Notes: generated by a model not told the origin, from the letters alone. A stretch of 14,179 nucleotides of DNA from Lentihominibacter faecis (GCF_014306095.1 NZ_JACRWC010000114.1:1-14179); one strand, 5' to 3'; positions 1-7,671 are shown, numbered from the stretch's first letter. Program-made: numbers and translations.

Positions 1-507
1 GATCTGTTTCGGATTCTGAAGAAAAAAAGTCAGCATTTTCAGCTCCGTTTTTGTCAGACTGATTTCACAACTCTTTATCAGGACTTTCATTTCTCCTGCG
101 ATAAATACGATATCTCCCGAAATCATCTTTCCGACTTCCGTTTTCTCCTGTCTGCGGCGGAAATGTGCTTCTATTTTCAAAAGAAGTACCGAAAGACTAA
201 ACGGCTTTGTAATATAATCATCTGCCCCTGCTTCATATCCCATGACCTGATCCATCTCCTGATCTAGTGCTGTAAGACAAATAATGTATGTATTATAATT
301 GCATCTCATCCACCTTACAAATTCCAGTCCATTCCCATCCGGAAGATTCACATCACAAATGGTAACATCCACATTATTATCACTTGCAATTCTTTTCGCT
401 TTTTTCACTGATTCTGCTGAAAAAACCTCATATCCGGATTTTTTCAGTGAGAATGTAATTCCACGATTTAAATTTTCATCATCTTCAACCACGAGTATAC
501 CTGGCAT
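1..507 (-). CDS. OmpR/PhoB-family response regulator, C-terminus beyond left edge
   Basis: The 169 visible residues form a complete receiver domain (about 1-120) and the start of a winged-helix DNA-binding domain (about 130 onward). Seen: the acidic pair D9/D10, phospho-acceptor D52 in ICDVNLPDGNG, the switch threonine T79 (CLTA), and K101 in the ITKPF motif. The segment ISLTKTELKMLTFFLQNP (149-166) matches the start of an OmpR-type effector domain, where a LT-x-x-E-x-x-L-L pattern is usual. It should be phosphorylated by a partner histidine kinase, not visible here, and then bind DNA as a dimer. The start is the ATG at 507-505, preceded by an AGAGAGG site about 10 bases away; another ATG 5 bases upstream is out of frame. 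This stretch is visibly richer in A+T than rlmD upstream. The target genes cannot be told from this window. Confidence 0.93.
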   Translation of the reverse strand, partial: MPGILVVEDDENLNRGITFSLKKSGYEVFSAESVKKAKRIASDNNVDVTICDVNLPDGNGLEFVRWMRCNYNTYIICLTALDQEMDQVMGYEAGADDYITKPFSLSVLLLKIEAHFRRRQEKTEVGKMISGDIVFIAGEMKVLIKSCEISLTKTELKMLTFFLQNPKQI

Positions 508-527
508 AGCATCTGCACCTCTCTTTA

Positions 528-706
528 TTAACTATTCATCTTAAAATGCTTCAATGCCTCCACAATTGCACTCTCTTTATCTTCTGGACACTGCGGTTGC
601 CTGCTATCTTCATTTTTAGGTAAATTATAATTCTTTCCAACCTCAATTCCGCATTTTCTCTTTACCTGTGAGATATACAGATTGGAAACCTTCATGCCGG
701 CTTTTG
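528..706 (-). pseudogene. Relic of RlmD C-terminal tail, out of frame behind rlmD
   Basis: Directly after the rlmD stop, in the -1 frame, an open frame reads VTKAGMKVSNLYISQVKRKC and ends with QPQCPEDK (33-40 of the 55 residues from the internal Met) and EALKHFKMNS before a TAA at 528-530. From memory, many Lachnospiraceae RlmD proteins carry a C-terminal extension ending in just this kind of block (VSSLYISQVKRKCG ... QPQCPPEK ... ALKHF), preceded by about 40 further residues. Here those residues are missing and the frame has changed, so a deletion at the junction near 707 is the simplest reading. The ATG at 695-693 has no ribosome binding site. It could instead be a small separate gene or the end of some other gene carrying the same tail; the match itself I trust more than its history. 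Confidence 0.6.
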
Positions 707-2242
707 TTACAGTTGGGACAAAAGAGCAACCGTCTCCACCTCCGCCGTGTGCGGAAACATATCAACAGGCGTCGCTTCCTGCAGATCATACCCGTGCTCT
801 CCAAGGAATTTGATATCTCTTGCCAGGGTCGCAGGATCGCAGGATACGTATACGATCCGCTCTACGCCAAGGTCGATCACTGCTTCTAACAGCTCCGGCC
901 TGCAGCCTGCTCGCGGTGGATCTAAAATAGCGATACTCGCCCGGCTTATAGCTTCTGCCAGATTCGGATCGGTTTTTACCGATGCGTCCTCCTTTAGGTT
1001 CGCAGTTCTTCCAGAGTCCTTTTTCTGCCCTGCATAAAGCGGGAGGATCTCCTCTGCTTTGCCGCAAATATATCGTGCATTGACGATACCATTGACCACC
1101 GCATTCCGGTTGGCATCCAGTACAGCATCCTTTACAATCTCGATCCCTATGATCTGTTCCGCTTCATCGGCACAGTAAAGACCGATCGTTCCCACGCCGC
1201 AGTAAAGATCCAGGATCACAGGCTTTTCCCCGTTCTCCTGCAAAGCCTCCGGCATTGCCGAAGGATCACAGGCATCCGCCTTTGCAGAAAAACCGCAGTA
1301 CTCCCGCACCTTATCATAGAGCCGCTCCGTCTGAACTGGATTGACCTGATAAAAGCTGGCCGGAGATATCTCGAAAGTCAGATCCCCGATCTGATCCCGT
1401 ATCACGTTTTTCCCGGCTGCTACCGTGTCCTCGCCCTTGAGGTTACGGAGCACGATACTTTCCAGAGAATATCCCGCTTCATAAACGGCATCATCCAGCA
1501 TCTCTGCCAGCTTCTGCATATTAGGGATCCCCTTCCCATTGATAGTCAGGATCACCATGACCTCTCCTGTACGGAACCCCGTCTTAACGATCAGCTGCTT
1601 CATCAGACCTTTTTCCCATTTCGGATCCCAGCCTGTAATATTGTCTTCGATCATGAACTGGCGCAATGCTGCTGCAGCAGCCATAGCCGCCCCCGACTGC
1701 AGATAACACTCCGGAGCATCTACGACTTCATGACTTCTTGCCCGATAAAAGCCCACTGCAGGCACTCCCAGATTTTCTACGATCCCGCCCTTGCGGGTGA
1801 TGATCCCGCCGGTGCTCACCGGAAATCCCGCCTTGTTACGATAACGGAAACATCCCAGCCCATTGTTATCCTCCGGCTCCATGCCGATGATCGGTTCCAG
1901 AGGCGGCTCTTCGATCTCCGCCAGACGCCGAAGCTTTTCCCGGATCTGCTTTTCCTTAACTTCCAGCTGAAGACCATACTCCATCGGGAAGAAGGAACAC
2001 CCGCCACAGCCTTCTGCCATGCCGCCGCACGGCTCTATATCCGTTCGATATTCAGAAGGTTTCAGGATCTCTTTAAGATGTGAAAATGCGAACCTTTTTT
2101 TCACCTTGGTAAGGCGAACCTCTGCCACATCACCCACGACCGTATGCGGCACGAAGATAACAAGTCCGTCCGCGCGTCCGATCCCCTGTCCTTCGCTGCT
2201 CATATCCTCGATCTGCACCGTTACGATATCTCCACGTTCCAC
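707..2242 (-). CDS. rlmD: 23S rRNA (uracil-5-)-methyltransferase, RlmD/RumA family
   Basis: This 511-residue enzyme transfers a methyl group from SAM to C5 of a uracil in RNA, most likely U1939 of 23S rRNA; RlmCD-type double specificity in Gram-positives cannot be excluded. It has an N-terminal TRAM RNA-binding domain (about 1-60), three iron-sulfur cysteines C72, C79 and C82 (CGGMAEGCGGC) plus probable fourth C179, the FYQVNP segment (297-302), the SAM loop LDLYCGVGTIG (344-354), DPPRAG (441-446), and the catalytic cysteine C468 in VSCDPATLARD. Two charged, low-complexity inserts lie near 318-340 and 403-432. The start is GTG at 2242, with AGGAGG seven bases upstream; its G is shared with the TAG of the thioesterase gene, so the two are probably translationally coupled. 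The protein ends abruptly at LLSQL, just where relatives continue into a tail whose relic lies behind it. Confidence 0.95.
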   Translation of the reverse strand: MERGDIVTVQIEDMSSEGQGIGRADGLVIFVPHTVVGDVAEVRLTKVKKRFAFSHLKEILKPSEYRTDIEPCGGMAEGCGGCSFFPMEYGLQLEVKEKQIREKLRRLAEIEEPPLEPIIGMEPEDNNGLGCFRYRNKAGFPVSTGGIITRKGGIVENLGVPAVGFYRARSHEVVDAPECYLQSGAAMAAAAALRQFMIEDNITGWDPKWEKGLMKQLIVKTGFRTGEVMVILTINGKGIPNMQKLAEMLDDAVYEAGYSLESIVLRNLKGEDTVAAGKNVIRDQIGDLTFEISPASFYQVNPVQTERLYDKVREYCGFSAKADACDPSAMPEALQENGEKPVILDLYCGVGTIGLYCADEAEQIIGIEIVKDAVLDANRNAVVNGIVNARYICGKAEEILPLYAGQKKDSGRTANLKEDASVKTDPNLAEAISRASIAILDPPRAGCRPELLEAVIDLGVERIVYVSCDPATLARDIKFLGEHGYDLQEATPVDMFPHTAEVETVALLSQL

Positions 2243-2682
2243 TATTCTTCCTCCTGGCTCTTTAGCATTTCATACAGACCCGGCGCTTCTCTTTTTAGCC
2301 GGATCGGTTTCAGCTCCGGCGTTGTGAATCCATGACTGCTGCTGGCAGTCACGTGGACTTCCCCGGATTCTTCTCCCCGTATCTCGTACTCAAGTTCAAT
2401 GGATGCACCGCGAAGTTTCTTCACCCAGCAGGCCAGGATCAGAACCTCATCGTACACGGCCGGAGTTTTAAAATCTACAGAAACAGAAAGCACCGGCATC
2501 CAGATGCCGGACTTCTCCATATCATCGTAGGCATACCCTTTATCACGGAACAGCTCTGTCCTCGCCGTTTCCAGATATCTGACATAATTGGAATGGTGCA
2601 CGATGCCCATCTTGTCTGTTTCATAATATTGCACTCTTATTTTCGTTTCAAATCTTTTCATTGGTAGTTTTGATCCTCTCAT
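2242..2682 (-). CDS. Acyl-CoA thioesterase, YbgC/FadM-type 4HBT hot-dog family
   Basis: The 146-residue protein is a single hot-dog domain. The signature YYETDKMGIVHHSNYVRYLE (19-38) carries the family's catalytic Asp (D23), H30 and E38. Members hydrolyse acyl-CoA or acyl-ACP thioesters; the true substrate cannot be read from the sequence. It lies 11 bases after whiA and overlaps rlmD by one base (TAGTG), inside the seven-gene operon. The first ATG (2682) has only a weak AAGAAAG upstream. A second ATG at 2661 (MKRFETK) has AGAGG about 13 bases before it and gives the more usual family N-terminus, so the true protein may be 139 residues. There is no signal peptide or membrane helix, so it should be cytoplasmic. 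Confidence 0.88.
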   Translation of the reverse strand: MRGSKLPMKRFETKIRVQYYETDKMGIVHHSNYVRYLETARTELFRDKGYAYDDMEKSGIWMPVLSVSVDFKTPAVYDEVLILACWVKKLRGASIELEYEIRGEESGEVHVTASSSHGFTTPELKPIRLKREAPGLYEMLKSQEEE

Positions 2683-2693
2683 TTCTTTCTTGT

Positions 2694-3653
2694 TTATTTC
2701 ACCGATTCTCCCGGTAATTTTTTTGCGATTTCTTCGATCTTTCGGAGACGGTTATTGACTCCCGACTTAGAAAGCGGTGGATTCATCAGCTTCCCCAGCT
2801 CTTCTATCCCAAGTTCCGGATGATCGAGACGAGCCTGTGCCGTCTCCTGCAGCTTAGGCGATAAAAAAGCAAGCCCTTTCTGCCGCTGGATCCTCTCGAT
2901 GGATCGGATCTGCTGTTCAGCCGCTCTCAGAGCTTTGTCGATATTAGCATTATCCAGATTGTTTTCTCTGTGGGTCTTGGACATGAGATCCTTCATCATA
3001 AGCACGTTGTCAAATTCAAAAAACTGACTGGATGCTCCCATGATCGCCAGCACATCCCGGATCTGCTCCCGTGCCTTCAGATATACGCCGAACCCTTTTT
3101 TTCTTGCAACTATCCGCGGACTGATATCCGTAAAACTGTTGAGGACCTTCCTCAGATCCCTCGCCTGAGTCTCCGTACTGGTATGTAACTCAAAATGATA
3201 GCCTTTTTCCGGGTTGCTCACCGTACCGGATGCCAGAAATGCTCCCCGCAGATATGACTTCCGGCAGCATTTGGTCTTGATGATCCCATCGTAGATCCCA
3301 TCGCTGATAAAGTTCATTCCTTCCTTGACCATCAGGATCCCGGCCTCTCTCAGGATCTGTTCACTGCGGTCCTCCGGTCCGATGGAAAGAATATAGTTGC
3401 TGCTTTTCTCCAGGGTATTTCCCTGCTCCACTCCGATCCCTATATCTACCGAAAAATAGTTTCTGATCAAAGTTTTATAATGCCTTACGACAGCCAGGTT
3501 AGACGTCATCATGACGATCTCGAACCTGCCGCCGCCAACCAGTCTGATGCTCCCGGCCAGTCGCATGAAGCCGGCAATATCCGCCAGCATGCAGCATTTC
3601 TTCTCCGGGAGCATTCGTGCCAGTTCATTTTTCGTTTCTGATGCAAAAGACAT
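2694..3653 (-). CDS. whiA: WhiA-type DNA-binding regulator (LAGLIDADG-like plus HTH)
   Basis: WhiA combines a homing-endonuclease-like domain that has lost nuclease function with a C-terminal helix-turn-helix. In actinomycetes it is a sporulation transcription factor; in Bacillus it affects cell division and chromosome segregation. Here 319 residues show the N-terminal motif SFASETKNELAR (2-13), the LAGLIDADG-like segment LRGAFLASGTVSNPEKGYHFEL (read around 135-156), and the HTH region about 230-310 with LDNANIDKALRAAEQQI and SKSGVNNRLRKIEEIA. Length is normal for the family. It follows rapZ after 18 bases; GGCGGT lies upstream of the ATG as ribosome binding site. In Bacillus, yvcK sits between rapZ and whiA, but it is absent here. 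Identification is firm; the regulated genes in this organism are unknown. Confidence 0.96.
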   Translation of the reverse strand: MSFASETKNELARMLPEKKCCMLADIAGFMRLAGSIRLVGGGRFEIVMMTSNLAVVRHYKTLIRNYFSVDIGIGVEQGNTLEKSSNYILSIGPEDRSEQILREAGILMVKEGMNFISDGIYDGIIKTKCCRKSYLRGAFLASGTVSNPEKGYHFELHTSTETQARDLRKVLNSFTDISPRIVARKKGFGVYLKAREQIRDVLAIMGASSQFFEFDNVLMMKDLMSKTHRENNLDNANIDKALRAAEQQIRSIERIQRQKGLAFLSPKLQETAQARLDHPELGIEELGKLMNPPLSKSGVNNRLRKIEEIAKKLPGESVK

Positions 3654-3671
3654 AACTTACCGCCTGTTTTC

Positions 3672-4517
3672 TTAAAGATCTCTATGTTCCAACGTCGTCC
3701 GGCAGCCGTCCTCCTTCAGCCTTCTGCAAAGCTCGTTGGCTACCGCCACCGAGCGATGATGTCCGCCGGTGCAGCCAATGCAGATAGTCAGACTGTACTT
3801 GCCTTCCTTCATATAATACGGTACCAGCATATGGATCATCTCCAGTGTCCTACTGAGAAAATCCTGCGTCACTTCGTGCTTCAGCACGTACTGACTTACC
3901 TTGGCATTGTTTCCCGTCAGTGGACGAAGCGATTTTACATAATACGGATTGGGGATAAAACGCATATCAAACACCATGTCCGCCGCAAGAGGGATCCCCT
4001 TTTTATATCCGAATGACATAACGTTGAACATAAAGGTTTTCTTGTTTTCTCCGGATGTCACAAGATGTTTGATTTCCGCCCACAGCTGCGCCGTCTTCAT
4101 ATTAGAAGTATCGATGATATAATCTGCATTATTGCGCAACAGTTCCAGCATCTCCCGCTCTTTTTTCAGCCCTGCCGATACAGTGCCTCCCTCAGAAAGC
4201 GGATGACTTCTGCGGGATTCATTGTACCTGCGGATCAAAGTCCGGTCAGATGCTTCCAGATAGAGGATCTTGAATTCAATACCATCCCTTCGCAGCTCTT
4301 CCAGGGAATCCTTCAGATCCTCGAAGAGCTTGCCGCCTCGCACATCGATAACAAAAGCAGCCTTATCGATGCCCTTGCCGCTGGCTGTCAGGTCAATAAA
4401 GCTCTTGATCAGTGCCGGCGGCATATTGTCGATACAGTAGTAGCCCATATCTTCTAAGCAGTCCATCGCCTGTGTTTTTCCTGCTCCGGACAATCCGGTA
4501 ATGATAATTGCCTTCAT
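3672..4517 (-). CDS. rapZ: RapZ/YvcJ nucleotide-binding protein
   Basis: RapZ proteins bind nucleotides through a P-loop; in E. coli RapZ is an RNA adaptor that guides RNase E to the small RNA GlmZ and senses glucosamine-6-phosphate, while in Bacillus YvcJ affects competence. Visible in the 281 residues: Walker A GLSGAGKT (8-15), FVIDVRGG (55-62), the RRSHPL element (102-107), and the conserved C-terminal domain with FGYKKGIPLAAD (169-180), DMRFIPNPYY (184-193) and CIGCTGGHHRSV (246-257). The ATG overlaps the PHP stop as ATGA (4514-4517), with AAGGAG close upstream, so translation is probably coupled. The link to amino-sugar sensing fits its position downstream of murB, whose product acts on UDP-amino-sugar precursors, but this is inference; GlmZ is not expected in Clostridia. 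Confidence 0.96.
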   Translation of the reverse strand: MKAIIITGLSGAGKTQAMDCLEDMGYYCIDNMPPALIKSFIDLTASGKGIDKAAFVIDVRGGKLFEDLKDSLEELRRDGIEFKILYLEASDRTLIRRYNESRRSHPLSEGGTVSAGLKKEREMLELLRNNADYIIDTSNMKTAQLWAEIKHLVTSGENKKTFMFNVMSFGYKKGIPLAADMVFDMRFIPNPYYVKSLRPLTGNNAKVSQYVLKHEVTQDFLSRTLEMIHMLVPYYMKEGKYSLTICIGCTGGHHRSVAVANELCRRLKEDGCRTTLEHRDL

Positions 4518-5275
4518 TTGCTCTCCTTCTTTCTAATATTGACGATCCTGTTAAGATCCAGTCCGGCACGGATCGCTCTCTCTACACCGTCTTTAAAATC
4601 TCCGACCCGGTCCGGTGTGTGCGCATCGCTGCTGATGATAAACTGAACACCTTCCACTTCCGCTGCTATTCTGATTTCTTCTTCGGTCATATGACCGTGC
4701 CACGTATTGATTTCCATCAGCGTATCTGTTTCCACACAAACCTCGGCGATAGCTCGGATGTCAAACGGTCCCTTATCTCCCGGGTGTGTCAAAATGGAGA
4801 TATCATTTTGACGCAGGCAGTCAATGACCATCTTCGTATTAGACTCACGCAGCTTTTCTTCGCCGATCTTAAGCCCCTTGTTCCACAGCCAGTTGTGAAT
4901 ACAGCTGCATCCGAACAGCCCATAATGATATCCGGCTATAACGAAATCAAATTCTTCAAATTCCTCTTCTCTCAGATCCAGTCCGTTACCATTTTTTATG
5001 ATATTGGCCTCCACGCTCAGTTTGACGTGCATCTTCGGATACTTCACATTCATCCGCTCAATATCATTACGCATATTGACGATCTCATTGCGGTTGATCC
5101 CGTAGAACAAATGTCCCGGCCCATGATCCGAGATCGCAACAAATTCCAGCCCCTGGTTAAAGGCTTCCCTCACATTATCTTCTATGCTTCCTTTCCCGTG
5201 GGAATAGGTCGTATGTGTATGCAAATCATACAGCAGTTCATAATCCTCTGCCGTCTGTATATTATTCTTCTCCAA
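4514..5275 (-). CDS. PHP-domain phosphoesterase, TTG start
   Basis: A 253-residue PHP (polymerase and histidinol phosphatase) domain with a complete set of metal ligands: H19 and H21 in DLHTHTTYSHG, H26, D50-H51 in ISDHGPGH, E89, H117, H164 in ILTHPGD, and D217/H219 in SSDAHT. This pattern fits the YcdX-like trinuclear metal phosphatases; the substrate is not known. I place the start at TTG 5275 because GGAGGT lies eight bases upstream, no in-frame ATG precedes the metal motif, and a GTG at 5305 has no ribosome binding site. This gives a 14-base overlap with the end of murB; the gene's own stop overlaps rapZ as ATGA. Its regular company with murB, rapZ and whiA in Clostridia suggests a role around envelope or sugar-phosphate metabolism, unproven. 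Confidence 0.9.
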   Translation of the reverse strand: MEKNNIQTAEDYELLYDLHTHTTYSHGKGSIEDNVREAFNQGLEFVAISDHGPGHLFYGINRNEIVNMRNDIERMNVKYPKMHVKLSVEANIIKNGNGLDLREEEFEEFDFVIAGYHYGLFGCSCIHNWLWNKGLKIGEEKLRESNTKMVIDCLRQNDISILTHPGDKGPFDIRAIAEVCVETDTLMEINTWHGHMTEEEIRIAAEVEGVQFIISSDAHTPDRVGDFKDGVERAIRAGLDLNRIVNIRKKESK

Positions 5276-6179
5276 TGATCCGTACCTCCGGTTCCAGCAT
5301 AACACCGAATCGTTCCATAACAGCTGCCTGTACGATCCTCATAAGCTGGATGATATCTGTAGCGGTCGCACCGCCTTTATTGATCAAAAATCCGCTGTGA
5401 AGCTGAGAAACTTCCGCTCCGCCTACACTGACGCCTTTTAAGTCGGCATCCTGTACCAGCTTTCCTGCAAAGTATCCCTCCGGGCGCTTGAAAAAGCTTC
5501 CTGCACTCGGATAATTCACCGGCTGTTTTTCGTTTCTTCTGGCTTTCAGCTCTGCCATTTTTTCTTTGATTTCGGTTTCATTGCCCGGCTGCAGCATGAA
5601 TTCTGCCTCCAGTACGATGTCACCTGTCTGCTGCAAAATACTATGTCGGTATCCAAGATCCAGTGATCCTGTATCCAGCTCCGACAGATGCGCTCCATCC
5701 TGTGAGATCACAGAAACTTTGCGGAGCACATCCTTGATCTCCCCGCCGTATGCTCCCGCGTTCATGAACACAGCGCCGCCGATGCTCCCGGGGATCCCGG
5801 ACAAGCATTCCATTCCGGTAAGTCCTGCATCCGCTGCTGCCTTCGCCACTGCAGAAAGCAGTGCTCCGCTTCCACATCGGATCACATTGCCTTCTACGGT
5901 CACATGATCAAAACCAGATCCCAGTTTCACGATCACGCCCCGGTATCCGCCATCCTTCACCAGCACGTTGCTCCCGTTTCCAAGGACCATATGAGGGCAT
6001 CCTTCTTCCTGCAATACCTGCAGGACATCCTGAAGCTCTTTTATATTCTGCGGCTGCACCAGCAGATCCGCACATCCTCCCGCCCGAAAAGACGTGAATT
6101 TCGCCATGGGAGCATCTTCCTGCATCAGCGATCCACTTATCTTCTCAGTCAGTCTCTTTTTCATTTTCATTTTGTCCAT
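5262..6179 (-). CDS. murB: UDP-N-acetylenolpyruvoylglucosamine reductase
   Basis: MurB reduces UDP-GlcNAc-enolpyruvate to UDP-MurNAc with NADPH and bound FAD, the second committed step of peptidoglycan precursor synthesis, in the cytoplasm. The 305 residues show the FAD-binding part (TSFRAGGCADLLV 29-41, VLGNGSNVLVKDGG 65-78, LSGIPGSIGGAVFMNAGAYG 126-145), the GYRHS motif (176-180), the catalytic serine S228 in SAGSFFKRP, and the catalytic glutamate E298 in LEPEVRIIG. The length and the absence of the E. coli-type extra loop fit the shorter type II enzymes of Gram-positives. The ATG at 6179 has GGCGGT nearby and overlaps the end of the upstream membrane-protein gene by 35 bases; in-frame ATGs at codons 4 and 6 are alternatives. 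Confidence 0.97.
   Translation of the reverse strand: MDKMKMKKRLTEKISGSLMQEDAPMAKFTSFRAGGCADLLVQPQNIKELQDVLQVLQEEGCPHMVLGNGSNVLVKDGGYRGVIVKLGSGFDHVTVEGNVIRCGSGALLSAVAKAAADAGLTGMECLSGIPGSIGGAVFMNAGAYGGEIKDVLRKVSVISQDGAHLSELDTGSLDLGYRHSILQQTGDIVLEAEFMLQPGNETEIKEKMAELKARRNEKQPVNYPSAGSFFKRPEGYFAGKLVQDADLKGVSVGGAEVSQLHSGFLINKGGATATDIIQLMRIVQAAVMERFGVMLEPEVRIIGEE
5284..5289 (-). promoter_or_regulatory. Ribosome binding site that fixes the TTG start of the PHP gene
   Basis: GGAGGT on the minus strand, inside the last codons of murB, is eight bases before TTG at 5275-5273. No comparable site precedes the GTG at 5305, so this site decides the start and implies translation beginning before murB ends. 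Confidence 0.7.
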
Positions 6180-7443
6180 TCTCTCTACCGCCTTTTCGTT
6201 TCATATTCCAATTCCATCTTTTTTTCTTTTTCTTCTTCACCCGATAGCTGTCGATCATATAATCGGAAATATCCGTAGAAAATCCGCGTTTTTCCAGCCT
6301 GCGGTTAATGCTTCTTGTAGCATAAGCATAAATGATAGCAAAAACAGGGATTCCAATGACCATGCCTATAAATCCGAATAGTCCGCCGCCCACCAGAACA
6401 GCGAAAAGAACCCAGAAGCTGGCTAGCCCCGTACTGTCTCCCAGGATCTTCGGTCCCAGAATATTACCGTCAAACTGCTGCAATGCCAGGATGAACACCA
6501 GGAACCACATACACTGCTCCGGATCCACCATCAGCAAAAGCAATGCCGAAGGGATCGCTCCGATAAACGGACCGAAAAACGGGATGATATTGGTGATCCC
6601 TACGATGCAGCTGATCAGCAGCGTGTACTCCCATCCGAAAATCGTCATGCACACGAAGCACAGCAACCCAATGATCAGAGAGTCTATGATCTTGCCATTG
6701 ATAAATCCGCCAAAGGTCTTATTCGTAAAGGAAGCTCCATCCAGGATCTCCTTCGCCGTATGTTCACTAAAAAATGCCACGATCACTTTTTTACTCTGTG
6801 CCGCAAACAGATCCTTGCTGTTCAGGAAATAAGCACAGATGATGATCGCAATAAAAAAGTTTTTCAATACATTCAGTACTCCGATCAGTCCTGCTGATAC
6901 ACTGGTTGCGATCGTAGTGTATTCCGGAAGTACCTTTTCGGTAACGAACTGGATCGCATTTTCTGTAAAATGATTGATCCAGCTGTCGATCCGCGACTGT
7001 GCCACCGGGAAATTCTGCAGCTTCATATCTGCCCATTCCATCAGCCGGCTCATACTCTCCGGCAAGACATCGATGATCTTCACGATACTGTCGATCAGTC
7101 CCGGTATGATCATCCACAGTACTCCAGTCACAACAGTGAGGAGTACTGCCAGTGCCACTACCGTACCTACGCCCTTTGCAACAGAAAGTGCCTTAGGAAA
7201 CTTCCGTCCGCCCCGTGTCAGCATCCCATAAACGTTTCGCACCGTAAAGTTGTATACCGGACACAGCAGATATGCCATCACCAGTCCATATATAAACGGA
7301 GCAAGGATCCCCATAACCAGCCCTGTCAGTTTCTGCACAGCAGCGAATCTATATACAGCAAAAAAAATCAAAATGCCGCAGAGGATGACCAGAAATGCTG
7401 TCAACCCCCATTTTACATTTTTTTCTTCCAAATTGAGTTTCAT
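6145..7443 (-). CDS. AI-2E family transporter (PF01594-type membrane protein)
   Basis: A 432-residue integral membrane protein of the AI-2E/PerM/YtvI family. Hydrophobic helices lie near 12-34, 40-62 and 91-113, then after a long polar loop near 180-205, 240-285 and 285-375, about eight in all. The family signatures TNIIPFFGPFIGAIPSALL (274-292) and QQFDGNILGPKILGDSTGL (312-330) are clear. Members have been linked to AI-2 export, sodium/proton exchange or sporulation; the substrate here is unknown. The cytoplasmic C-terminus is strongly basic, with a run of six lysines at 403-408, and its last 12 codons lie in the murB overlap. GAGGTG sits six bases before the ATG. It heads the seven-gene run; the region upstream is T/A rich, but I see no convincing -35/-10 pair on this strand. 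Confidence 0.92.
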   Translation of the reverse strand: MKLNLEEKNVKWGLTAFLVILCGILIFFAVYRFAAVQKLTGLVMGILAPFIYGLVMAYLLCPVYNFTVRNVYGMLTRGGRKFPKALSVAKGVGTVVALAVLLTVVTGVLWMIIPGLIDSIVKIIDVLPESMSRLMEWADMKLQNFPVAQSRIDSWINHFTENAIQFVTEKVLPEYTTIATSVSAGLIGVLNVLKNFFIAIIICAYFLNSKDLFAAQSKKVIVAFFSEHTAKEILDGASFTNKTFGGFINGKIIDSLIIGLLCFVCMTIFGWEYTLLISCIVGITNIIPFFGPFIGAIPSALLLLMVDPEQCMWFLVFILALQQFDGNILGPKILGDSTGLASFWVLFAVLVGGGLFGFIGMVIGIPVFAIIYAYATRSINRRLEKRGFSTDISDYMIDSYRVKKKKKKRWNWNMKRKGGRENGQNENEKETD

Positions 7444-7540
7444 ACTTTCACCTCTACACCTATATATTACAATAATTCTCTGGTAAAGTCTTGTCCTTTT
7501 TTATTTCTCGTATATTTTTTGTTTTTTTCCTGTTTAAGGG

Positions 7541-7568
7541 TTGAATTTATGCATATCTTATGTATAAT
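7541..7568 (+). promoter_or_regulatory. Sigma-70 type promoter for argG-argH
   Basis: TTGAAT (7541-7546), a 16-base spacer and a perfect TATAAT (7563-7568) point towards argG, with transcription expected to start near 7575. This gives a leader of about 97 bases. The A/T-rich bases further down contain other -10-like words (TATGAT 7604-7609, TATTAT 7611-7616), but without a good -35. Confidence 0.6.
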
Positions 7569-7578
7569 AATAACATGC

Positions 7579-7596
7579 TATAAATTTTTATTCATA
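7579..7596 (+). promoter_or_regulatory. ArgR/AhrC operator (ARG box) upstream of argG
   Basis: TATAAATTTTTATTCATA matches the ARG box pattern WNTGAATWWWWATTCANW at all but one defined position (A for G in the left half). It lies just after the expected transcription start of the argG promoter, a place where a bound ArgR hexamer would block transcription when arginine is plentiful. A weaker similar stretch lies at 7637-7654 close to the ribosome binding site, and the -35 TTGAAT itself resembles a half site; pairs of boxes are usual for ArgR. The argR gene is not in the window. Confidence 0.65.
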
Positions 7597-7671
7597 ACTT
7601 GCTTATGATATATTATAAGAACACATGGGAAAAAACCATTCATAAAAATGTATATTCAGGAGGAAAAGACT

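Noticed and set aside
707..730. Programmed -1 frameshift joining rlmD to its tail relic
   Set aside because: No X-XXY-YYZ slippery heptamer is in frame near the stop, and about 40 residues of the usual tail are missing, so a join would not restore the normal protein.
4508..5278. A 256-codon plus-strand frame over the PHP gene
   Set aside because: The minus strand holds complete PHP metal motifs over the same bases; the plus frame has no recognisable domain.
7569..7671. T-box or other riboswitch in the argG leader
   Set aside because: At about 97 bases the leader is too short and has no T-box core sequence, specifier stem or terminator; only a four-base hairpin ATGG/CCAT is seen.
7648..7671. 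Upstream in-frame ATG for argG
   Set aside because: The AGGAGG site lies downstream of it, and family proteins begin at MAKEKVV.
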